Assembly (NCBI GenBank): GCA_040954595.2
Contig: CM082581.2
Location: 13,268,001-13,332,000 of the forward strand
DNA from: Balanoglossus misakiensis
Lineage: Eukaryota > Hemichordata
Length of the DNA: 64,000 nucleotides
Direction of reading: 5' to 3'
Part shown: piece after piece, positions 38,601-50,600 of the stretch
Layout: the number at the start of each line of letters is the position of its first letter
Numbering within the stretch: position 1 is the stretch's first letter
Position numbers and translations under genes: made by a program
The notes under the pieces: generated by a model
Told to the model about the DNA's origin: nothing
What the model saw: the letters and a program-made list of their open reading frames with translations, nothing else
Databases searched by the model: none

Positions 38601-41600
38601 TCAGAACAGACCTGCACCAGGCCTGTCCCGTCAGACCTGCACCAGGCCTGTCACGTCAGACCTGCACCAGGCCTGTCACGTCAGACCTGCAGCAGACCTG
38701 TCAGAACAGACCTGCACCAGGCCTGTCACGTCAGACCTGCACCAGGCCTGTCACGTCAGACCTGCACCAGACCTGTCACGTCAGACCTGCACCAGGCCTG
38801 TCACGTCAGACCTGCAGCAGACCTGTCAGAACAGACCTGCACCAGGCCTGTCCCGTCAGACCTGCACCAGGCCTGTCCCGTCAGACCTGCACCAGGCCTG
38901 TCACGTCAGACCTGCACCAGGCCTGTCACGTCAGACCTGCACCAGGCCTGTCACGTAAGACCTGCAGCAGGCCTGTCAGAACAGACCTGCAGCAGGCCTG
39001 TCACGTCAGACCTGCACCAGGCCTGTCACGTCAGGCCGGCACCAGGCCTGTCACGTCAGACCTGCAGCAGACCTGTCAGAACAGACCTGCACCAGGCCTG
39101 TCCCTTCAGACCTGCAGCAGGCCTGTCACGTCAGACCTGCACCAGGCCTGTCACGTCAGACCTGCAGCAGGCCTGTCACGTCAGACCTGCACCAGGCCTG
39201 TCAAGTCAGACCTGCAGCAGACCTGTCACGTCAGACCTGCACCAGGCCTGTCACATCAGACCTGCACCAGGCCTGTCACGTAAGACCTGCAGCAGGCCTG
39301 TCAGAACAGACCTGCAGCAGGCCTGTCAGAACAGACCTGGTGCAGGTCTGTCAGAACAGACCTGGTGCAGGTCTGGCAGATCAGACCTGGTGCAGGTCTG
39401 GCAGATCAGACCTGTGGCAGGTCTGACAGATCAGGTCTGGTGCATGGCTTGCATGTCAGACATGCAGCATACCTGACAGGGCAGGTATGCTGCACGCATG
39501 TGACAGACCCGGTGCAGACAAATCCTGGTGCAGGTCTGTCAATCTTTAGCTGTGTACTGTACATTGCATTGCAGTAAGTACTAAGCACCCAAATCCCGGA
39601 GGCCATTTATTTTTCTTCTTCTGTAATTTTCAGCATGAAAACTTGTGTTGCTATGGTGATATTTTATTGACGAATTCATCCACGCAAAGTTTAACTGCTT
39701 TTAGACATCAGTTGTGCTTGTGATTCAAAATGTGAATGCATTCAAAATATATGGCACTTTTCACTCCCTGTAATCTGAACTTCTGTTTCATGATTAGGTA
39801 TCTCCTCCCTGTTGCTGTTCCCTGCTGCCACGACCCTGAAAGTTCGTTCAACTCTTTGTGTCCAAGCATAAAAAAATAATAACCCATCCCTTGATTATTG
39901 AGACAGATGCAAACTCTCTCAAGTTGTCTGCTTCCGAGAAGAAAATTTGAAACCGGATTAGAGCATACCTTGGGGGCAGTCACAAGAAAATATAAACCAT
40001 CAGCATCACCAGAACCACCGCAATTTAAATTTGACTTGAGTGTTACAATATAAACTTGGTCAACTTTGTTGCTGATGAAAAATGTTTGTGCACACACCTT
40101 TTCCCAGAAGGTCAATACAATACAAATATGGGGTACACAAGAGAGCTTGGATTTTAAGTGGAGTGGCAACAGTGAAATGAATTTGCAGACACAGAAGTAT
40201 GGTGACCGCACACGCATTATATCAAAACCATCCAGCATATCGAAATCAGTCGTTTAAGAGAGTCCCCTGCGGCATCAGACGTACACTAACAACCACTGCT
40301 AACATGATATCCCAGTTCAATCTACTGAATAAAGTGTTGAGTTTTTTTAAACATGAATAGTTCAGCCATCAAAACGTATATTGTAACTGAACGCAATTGA
40401 GATATAGATGTATTGTAGTGCCAGGGTATGCTTTTTTGTTGTGCACTGTTTATGGTATTAGACTAGGGTGCAATTTCTGGACAAGAATGAAAGCATCATA
40501 AAACTCCATGGAAGGAGTCTGCAGGAAAAATTGCGGACAAGTAAAGACTTGCCAATGCATGCATTTCAACCAAACTGAACTGATAATATTTTCGACTGTT
40601 TTATGTTTGTAGGAAATGGAAACCCACTTTGCCACTTCCACTGTTGCATGATGGGAACTTGCCCATTACACTAAGAATAACTGGAGCAGTACATGTTCCC
40701 CAAAGACCTCCTCTGACATTGATCGCATGAGTGGAGCATATCTTCGGCATGAAATTTTAATAGCCATTCACATGTGTTATCTAAAAAAACCCCAGAGCCA
40801 AGGGCGGTCTCTTTAATGTGCTATATTTCCACCGATAGATTCTAAATATTATCAAGTAGACTGTAGGGTTTAAAAATGATTACATGAAAATAATCTGTCT
40901 GGACCAGCCGTGGTTTGACTGTTGATGCCCTCTTGTCAAAACATCTTCTAATACTATCATATTCGACATGCAAGGATGCTTATCCAGAACAAACTGGGTG
41001 TCTGTTACGGTTAGTTTGCTAGAGAGGTTTCTATTGGTCGGTTGAAATTCTCTAGAATCCCACGAGTGCTTCAAATTTTTGCACAGCCAGTGAAACCTCA
41101 TCTTACATATAAACTGGAAACCTATTCATACTGACAACTTTTTTATGTCACCTGCTCATCAAATAGTGAGCTTCAAAAACTTTGTACTGTGCCCAAAACT
41201 TTTTGACCTTTGACCTCCATTATACTGACATCGCCCCGCATCATAACGATACAGGCAGGACGGACGCACTGACCCGAGTTTCCACGATTGATTGATTTTT
41301 GTCTGACTCACCTCCCTGAGGAAAAAACTGGGCGTATATGTCTTTAAATGTGTCTTCATCCACTATGCCTGTTGGGCATTCCTGAAAAATACAAGAGAAA
41401 ATGTGCAAAAATCATAAATGTTGCCTTCATTACAACTTTAATGCATATTTCCTGGGGACAATACATGTTACATTAGAATCAACTGTATGATTTTCTGATC
41501 ATTTTTTACGAGATTCTATTTCACGACATTTATGACCTTGATAATATATGGGGAAATAATTTTGGAACACACTGTTTTGATTGAAGAGTTTTTGACATTT

Positions 41601-44600
41601 CAACTCATCTGGTCTGCAATAGATGAGGGAGGCACATGGCCTAATTAAACATCTGTTAGTGACGTACCAGTATCACAAAAGATGGTGTCCAATAAAAAGG
41701 GGTCTCTCTTTGTTGGCTAGACTAAGCTGGTAAAGCCATCCCCGAGCTGTGTAATCTGAACAATAAAATCCAGTAACAGGATTACCCCCGGGGTCAAGAT
41801 AAAAATCTTCAATTCTATCCTTGGATGATCCATTATGTCGATAGTTCTTTTGTATATGTTTTGAACATTCTGTATAACCGCATGACATATATTTCTTTCA
41901 AAGTGATTTCTGATTACTAGTATTTAATTAAGGACGCATGCCACGCACACTATGAAACAATGAATTTCTCTCGAAAACTAGAGAAACTTAGCTATAGGAA
42001 ATTTTGTACAATGGCTCAATCAAAAGAAATTAAATTCAGTTGTTGGATAAAACCGGATGCACACCATTGGTTAAACTGGATGTTGCTAACAACTTACGAT
42101 CACTATAAGCATTTCAAATTTATCTGTTCCCAGGATAGGTACATACATGTAAGGCTACAAATAGTCTAATTATATATCACATATGCTATGTCAAGGGTCG
42201 GTGATCAGGTTATCTTATGTGGAAGTTGTACGTGTGCTGTAATAGTTTTAAACAGTTTCGTCATTAGAAATGCATAAAAGTAAAAGGGTCAGCCATGCAG
42301 GTCTTCTATGTGTGGTGTAAACAAGCTGGTACAGGGGCAAGTATAGGTCTGCATCAAACATTTCATTCCATGTGTGACGTGGTTGGAATTTAAATGAACA
42401 TAAAATTACAGGAATAATGGTGTAACGTTACCAATTTGTAACAGGCCACAAAGGAAACTTAATTCTTGGAGATTAAAACAGTCGAGTGAAAAGCAATTTT
42501 ACAGATGATTATTAACCTAGTTACTTTTATTTCACGTAAAAAATGATAACAATAAATATACACAAGCAAATTGCAACCACTATGCTTCATGGATCAAGGC
42601 TGGTTTAACTTGATCACTGTATAATTCCTGTTATGATGCAACTGGTGATTTGTTCTGTAATACCCCGTAAGACAGGCTTGATTGCCACACCCAGCACGAT
42701 CAGATAGAATTTTTTGAAAGCTTAAAATATGAAATTGTACCCTCATTACCGCGAGCTAATGTAAATTTGATGACATCTAGGCTCAGCTGATACATAACAA
42801 TTAGGCACATCTCAACAATCAAATCAACATAAATTATATAATCTTTCATATAGGGGAAAAAAGATAAATGAAAAGATGGAGGCCCTGTCTCTTCAACCGA
42901 CAGCCATGTTTTCATATACACAAAACAAAACAAGACACACACATGCTTTGCCCTTTCGCTCAACCCACACTGGAATGAAATTAACCCAAAAATACAAAAG
43001 TAGAACATAGAATTCCACCATGCCAAACAAATACCAAAGATCAGGTGCAGATGGATTTAAGAGAGTGGATGACACACGGCTATAAATATCTAAGGAGCAG
43101 CTGAACTCTTACAACTTTAACAACTTTTGCGTGACTAGATCAATGCAAGAGCTGTGTTTATTTCTCTGCTTTGATGGCAGCTGATAGCTTTTGAGGAGAA
43201 GTTCATTATGTGCCTCTGATAACATACAACAGAATGTGATATAGCAACAGCTAGATCTCAACTATTCACATATTACTGTGTTGCATCATGAAATTTGAGT
43301 CCTTAACTTGGTGCTGGATTTTCCCCCGCATATTACATCATTCAACAAAAATCTATGTTATAAAATTCAATTAAAACAAAAACAGATGAACACAGTTCTC
43401 CTGGGAGTAAAATCTTACCTGTTTGAATCCCCTGTACATCAACTGTAATTCTTTTTTGGAAAATTTTGTCGTTCTGACCAACTCATCCAAGCCATCTGGT
43501 TTGTATCTCACGACCTGCATTTCTAGGTCATCTAGTCGTTGCGCTGTCAAAAAAGAAAAACAACAGACAATAAGAGATCAATGCTGAAACAAGGTTGATA
43601 TTTTTCACTTATTCATAAAGTAACTGACAGACAGACACAACTCTGTTTTACTACTGTTTTTCTGATGATGATTGAACTGTGTAATTCCAGTAGTGACTTG
43701 GGTTTGTAAAGGAATAATAAACATAACTGTTATGTTCAATCATTACATTAGATTTGCTCCATTTTCATTTAAGTTTTTAATGTAATTCTGATCATGAAGT
43801 CTGTCATTATTTAGAAGTAAAACCTTCAAACATATGAATATTCACCAACATCAAAAGAAACAAGTTTATAAACACAGAAGAAGCTGTCACGACAACATAA
43901 TTACGTATATGCAAATCAATTAATCTAATTTTCTTGTGCTGTGCCCCAAGTTGGCAATTTCAATTTAAATGACATGTCAATCATACAAGAAAAAATTATC
44001 AGATTTAATTTTATGACCCAGATCATCTGTCTCCCATTTCTGCAGTAACATTTTCATCAATTGAAAGCTCGTTAAAACTGCACAATAAAGATACTCAGAA
44101 GTGACTGCAGTTCTGCAAGGATGCTTTAATACAATGAAATAATAGAAATTTGCACATCTGCAAAAGCTCCTACTTTCATTTACTTCATTACTTCAATATT
44201 CCCTAGTGATCTCTCAAATAAGCGTTTCACACAAAAACAGATAACACACACATGTCAGAGTCACAGCTACTAAGATATAAATTCTTGGTGAATGGTACCT
44301 TCTGACTGTGAACAAAAATCAATGTGTTTTGAACATTTTATATTGATTTAGCTCACAACTTTTTGTCATTCTTCAGTGCTAAAAAGCTTGTGCAAACATC
44401 TTTTTTAGGCAAATTGATTTAAAAATACCAATGTCTCATTAATTTTCCCATGATTCCCTGTTATCTCAGCTATGCCTGGAGGTTTAATTGACCCAGGCTA
44501 CAGTACCTTATATTCATATTTTTATTTCTGAATTTGTGTAGAGTGTGGGGCTTGGAAGAAATGTTTCAACCTTTAGCTGACTGGTTCAAATCCTGACACA

Positions 44601-47600
44601 CTGGGCAGCCTATTGTGATATTGTACCTTCATGTTATTCTGTGCATTATTGGCCATCCACAAGGCGTACGTTAATTAGCATGCATGTTTGTAAGGGAGGT
44701 GTCGTAGTTCAAATGCAATTATTCCGCGATAAGGCTCAGAAAACGAGAGTGTTGCATAATTTGATGTGGGCAAATAAAAACGTCCTTTGAAACATTCATG
44801 AGCCTGCACTGGCAACAAATGTTACCCACTTTTTAATCAGTCGAATTACGCAAGCGAAATGCGATAACAATCTCACGCAGCTTCGCAAGCCTTGACGCAG
44901 ATACCACGTAATGAGAAGTTAACAGGGTGTGGTCTGTTACAGCATTTCTTTCTGTGATGCAAAGAAAACGATTGGTTGTTTTTTTTTCATGATGTCAAAA
45001 TTGATACATGCTTTCATCAATAAGACCATTATTAACTGTCATTTTCTGATGAAGCAATTGCACATTAAAATCCCTTGATTATAAGTAATAAATGTGGGAT
45101 GCACATTGAAATATGACACATAGGGATATGTCATATTTTTAACAGTAAATGATACGGATCAATCATCATTAATAGATGTGAAATGCAGGGTCGATGCCCT
45201 TCAGTAAGAACAAATCCCACTGAATATTTGCAATATTATGTCTGGAGTTTATATCGTATCATGAGTATTCATTTAAACTTATCAACCTTGATGAAAAAAA
45301 CTGTACGTGTTTTGAAAAGATACTTGTAAATTTTGCATCCAGGGCCTCCTTCAGAACGTGACACTGAATACAAGTTTATAAAATGCAGACTGAGAAAAAG
45401 TGGTTTGCTGTATGCAAAACAAGTGTCGTTCCAGATAGTTTTACAAACAAAAGCGAACTGGAGACAGCTACAGTTGATGTCAGTGAAGTAGGTTAAACAC
45501 AGAAGCTCTCAGGAAAGCCATTCACAGGCTGAATGGTTGCAAATTTAATGAATCTCTGAGAAAAGAATATTGCAGCTGTTTGGAGCAAAGGGGAAGTTAA
45601 TGTTGCTGGGTCACAAGAGCATTCATATGAACTACTGGTTTCCACAGTCATGATATAGGTTACTGTTTCACTGCCGATGATTTAGAGCTCGACATCGAGG
45701 GCAGCCATATAAATAAGCCTGTCGTCTAAGAAATAATTGCATTAGAGAAAGATGATGCAATGTAATTAATTTTAGTGAATTAATTTGACCGCAGGTAGTT
45801 TTGAAAGAAGTAGGAGACTATTAAAATTATTTTAATTGAAAATATGTCGTCCGTATAAATCCCAACCCCTGTGGGTGTGATTTCTCATTCTGTGTTTACT
45901 GTCTGATATTTCACATTTTAGGAATTACATGTAGCAATTAATGTAAATGTTCTTAATCAGAAACCATGGCGAGGATGATCAACAGAAAATAAACATGATC
46001 TCTTAATGTCTACCAAGATATTAAAAACGTTGCAAGCAGGGCCTCTTATTGGAAGATCCTCAAAAATATATTTACAGCAGGTATAGCACTGCAAGGATTC
46101 AATATATCAAATGGAGCAAACAATGACAGTCACATAGCCCAGAAGGGCTTTCAGAAACCCCAATGAACAACGCCAACGATATCAGCTGACATTTACAATC
46201 TACAGTGCGTGTCGTATTTCAACTTTGCAATTGAATATCGCACTGAGGCAGATACCAGATTGGCAGATATGAAAAAAGTTCAGCCCGTTCTGTTGAGAAG
46301 TTTGTGTCATCCCCCTGTCTGGCATACATCACTAGATCCAAACTATTGTGTGGGTAGCTGGCAGATCAGTCAATGTCGGATGCAATCAAATGCAATCTTC
46401 ATGCATCATTTCACTTCACATACATCTCACTGCTACAAGACGGATTTCAAGTTTTCACCAAGCTCCCACCATCAGTGACATCATAGTGGTGGTGTTTTAT
46501 CAGATTAGAATATCAGTTTCTGTTGTTTTATTAATTTAAAACACTCAAAATTAATTACCCTAGAGTGTGATACGTGTGCATGTAACCTTTGCATACACCC
46601 ATCACCCAAGCAACGCTCATCACACGATACTTATTCATCCTTCACTCTCCACAAACGAATCAAAAGCTGCTCTCGTTTCTGAGACCGTTTACGCATGGAA
46701 AACTGATTGATACTTGCATCGCACTAGCCTTGTGGCATGTGCAGTTATCAGAAAGAAGGATACAAAAATATATTCTTTCCTTTCACGATTTACTTTTTAT
46801 AGCTGCAAATCTGCAGACAGGTCATGGAATTCCTGGGTTAACTGCTATCAGAGTATGTGGCAACATGTGGTGTCTGGACTATAATCCTAACACAATGTCA
46901 TATTATTTTTCTAACATTTAATATTTTGAGGTTTATCATGTCACATATGGCTTTTATAAAAATCAAACAACTGCGAGGGATCTGCAGAGAAACCTTTTGG
47001 TTACGATTATAAACAACTGCAAAAATATAAATGTTAGTTTTGACAAATTATAATAGACCCTAAGTTTATCACACACACTGTGCATGTAAATTAAGCCAAA
47101 CTGACGATTTTGTGGTAAAGGTGCAATTTTCCAATTTGCCTGATGACCAAAACTTGATGTGTCAGGGTGGGGAGGGAGGAAGGGGACAGAACAGAGTGCA
47201 GAGATGAACCAGTAGACTTGTATCACTCCATGAACTTCTTATGTATCTGTGCGCAATGTAAAGACAATATCATGAGAACTCCGACCCAGTGACAAGGTCA
47301 CATGAAACCTTCCAGCCGATTGGCTACCGACTATTTCAAAGAAACTCCATTCCACATGGATAGACATCATCACATCATGCAATTGAACCCATCATCGTTA
47401 AACTCCGGCCATAATCATTAAATCAGATCCACAGATTCATCTTTAAGGCATTTTAAGTGCTGCCAGAAATATTTGAAAACACTGTTCTATCGGCAGACAG
47501 AAAATTGTTATCCAGTTGAAGTATGTGACCTTATCAAGGGCATCTAGTCCAATCTCGAATATGGTATTTTTTTGTCATATTCAGATACCCTAACTTTCCA

Positions 47601-50600
47601 TTGCTCTATATTAACAGGCAGCCCTAGGTATGTCATTTTGAACTTGGTGATTTCTCTGTGAAAAAGATTCTAAGATTCTAGCCTAGATTTTCAAAAGTTT
47701 TATACTCAGACTACATGCATGTGTTCAGCATCTAGACTGGTACATATATACTTCTCACGTACTATTGTAACTTGGCAAATGTTTACAATTCCTCAAGACT
47801 CGTCACTATAGCTTGTAAATCACAGTATCTCGCAGCATTCCTATTGCAACAACGTCCACCTACTGCGGTCAGACAAGTTCGTCATACAGCAATCTATGCA
47901 CAGATCACTGGAATGGGTCGAGGGAGACGATCTCCATCACCCGAGCCATATTGACATTTGGAATTTTAATGCACAGTGTTCCCCCTTTTTAAAGTGATCT
48001 CTACACGCTATGGCGTCCAAAGATGAATGCCCAATGCACTGCACTGCACGCAAGCATTTGTGGTACAGAAACCAACTGTGAGCAGTCTCGGAGTCGAGTT
48101 AAAAAAACTCAACGCGTCAGCCATTCAACACACAGCAACGCACTTTCACTAACATCGTCCTCTAAAACTTCTAACGCTACTACAGCTGTGGAGAGACCAC
48201 TGAACAAAATCAAAAGGGAATCACCATGGCAACAAAATGTGCCGGAAAATACTACTTGCTTCCTTGGCTTAAAAAGCCATTGGAAAGAAAAATCGGTGAA
48301 TAGCTATAATGGGTATCCTCTGTCTCTCTCGATCGTTTTTCACAATGTGTTCTATTTCCGGTCGATCTTGCTAAACCAGTACAGTAAGCATCATTTGAAC
48401 TGTCCAACCACAAACACGGTCTGTTAATTCCTGCTCTCATGAAAGCTTTGGTGTGCAGACTGCTAAAAAGTGAAAGCCCGACCCATTTATTTCAGGAGTA
48501 GTCTAGGAGATTTCACCACGCTTGAGGAGTGCAGTGTTTAGTCAGCTCTTGGTGAAGGATCGTAAATCCTGGCTGAGTGTTTGCCAAGGCCTAGTGGTTC
48601 ATTCAGTGTTTCCGCAGACTTCATGTGTACGTATGCACATTACACGTCAAGAAATGAAAATTCACCCTGTGTAGTCGAAGCCCAACGATGGAGAATAGTG
48701 GCCATATTGCAAACATTAGGAAATTTCTCAAAATAAAGAAACACTTTCAGGTTCGACATCTAACTTAATATATTGTGATTGTTCATTGTAAATCATATCA
48801 TGTACACAAATAATCTATGTACATCATCACAATGCAGGGAAGATGAAGACAGAACTTTTATATTTGAAAGCCCGGTCATTTTGGTAATAACCATGTATGT
48901 ACCCAGCTGGATCAACGCCACTTATTTTTATTATTATTTTACGTCCGTTTTGCAAGATGAAATTTCTATTTCAGGATCAATAATACAAAATGATCTCAAT
49001 TATGCTGCACGTTGTTGACAGACTGCCGTTATGGCTGTCAGCAATCTGCAGGATTATTTTTGCTGAGCAAATTACCAGCGTGATGAGGTCCAATTTGTGC
49101 CCCCTTCACCTTTGCCATTTGGTTGCCGTGGCAACTGTCCCTCCTCAGCTTAGCGTGCAGAGTCTAATCCATAAAAATGGTAGACATGATTTTAAGTTGC
49201 ACAATACAGAACAAATTGATGAGACCAGAAATTCCCCATTAATCAGTCAATCAAATAGATTGGCGCTTGAGGCCAGCGATCATCAACCTCGATTTGAGAA
49301 CATAATCTGTTCAGATGGAGGGTGCACTGTTGTGATCCGAAAATGACTTGGCTAATTACAGCCATATTAAATGGCAAGCGCATATGAACAGGATAAGTTT
49401 TGATACCAACATGGTAATTGCTGACTTGCATGCACTGATGAGAAAATGTTTTTCTCAAATATTTAATGTTGATAGTTTTGTTACTGAACCATCACCGGTG
49501 TGCCACACATAGCAGTGGTCGAATCTTCTGTTTGTATACCGTGTACATTGCACTGGTAGTATGCACATGTGCACTGCTGCATGCTGGTACTGTATCGGTA
49601 CATGAGACCAACTGTGTACAATTGACTCCACACGTGTTCCAGTGTGTATCACTGGTATGTTTCCTTCTCTGGTCAGTAACCCTCAAGTTCAAATCCATGA
49701 CTCGATCTAGAAGGGTTCCCAACTGTGCCTGCACTCAGGTTCAGGCTGGCATGGATAATAAGTAATAACTTGTCCCCCAAGAAGACAAGAAAGGTCAGTC
49801 TTGGCCTTGAATTTGAATGTTGCATTTAATGGAACCCCGAGGCTTACAACATGTGTATTAGTGCAGTGTGCTGTAACCAATGGCCTTTCCCAACTTGTTA
49901 TGGGATGTTTCGACACCTTTGTGATCATTGTTGTGGATTGATAGTCCTGAAGCTAGAGGTCGTATGAGGTCGACTCTTAAGCAAGAGTCCCCCCCCCCCC
50001 CCTTTCTATATGACCAACTGGATTGTGAACTTAGCGCATGAGTGTCATTCATTGCCATCTAACAAGCCATCCCCAAGGCTGTCCATGCACATCCAATGCA
50101 CTGTAGGCTTTCTCTCGGTAAACAGCAAAGAGTATTATCACCTGCTGCTCATCACTTGCTGTTGTTTTTGTTCAATCAAATGTATACACAAGGCACACGA
50201 TTAACTGTTTCTATTTCTGCTAATTACTGCTAATGTTCGATATCACATCATCTCATTTTGTTTTGTTCCGTGTACTCATCTCATTTGATCTTTGACTGCA
50301 GTGCCTGTTGGGGGCCAGAGCTTCATTTCCGCTCTATCGATGCCATGGCAACGCTTGTACATGTAGCAGTTGCCGTAAAGAGGATTGTGGTTTTTATGAC
50401 AATTCTCTGATCTCCTCCTCTTGCATCTGTGGGCAGTCATAGCGTGCAGATCCTGAGACAGTTAGCACAAATCATCAACTTTACGAGTCCGGAAAATTAA
50501 TTTCACAATTTTCCAATTGGCAGGTACGCATAGTAACTAGTTTTTTTTAATTAGCCCATCTGTTGGTGTCTAAAAATACACCTAATTCGTGTGCATGCCT

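Larger units (their letters stand above)
35681..41311. other. KChIP intron 3, hosting a minisatellite
   Basis: A 5.6-kb intron on the minus strand. It contains a copy of a short inverted-repeat element (36051-36147), the 25-bp minisatellite with degenerate flanks (36584-39545), a 176-codon minus-strand ORF of unknown nature (39708-40238) and a DR1 (41204-41216). No further KChIP exon is expected here, because exons 3 and 4 join in phase. Confidence 0.8.

Noticed and set aside
36543-39283. Three very long plus-strand ORFs (621, 785, 880 aa)
   Set aside because: They are the same 25-bp satellite read in three frames, with no start context, domain or splice structure.
36681-39355. CRISPR-like array
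   Set aside because: Units abut directly with no unique spacers, and the context is a eukaryotic intron.
39708-40238. 176-codon minus-strand ORF in KChIP intron 3
   Set aside because: No recognisable domain, composition like surrounding intron, and an ORF of this length is within chance for 64 kb of six-frame sequence. It could be a decayed element.
44520-44640. Possible tRNA-derived SINE
   Set aside because: GGTTCAAATCC at 44583-44593 is a perfect RNA polymerase III B box, but the upstream A box is weak and no cloverleaf, poly(A) tail or second copy was seen.
48023-48427. 134-codon plus-strand ORF
   Set aside because: Low-complexity Ser/Thr/Asn composition and no homology I recognise; probably chance within the KChIP first intron.
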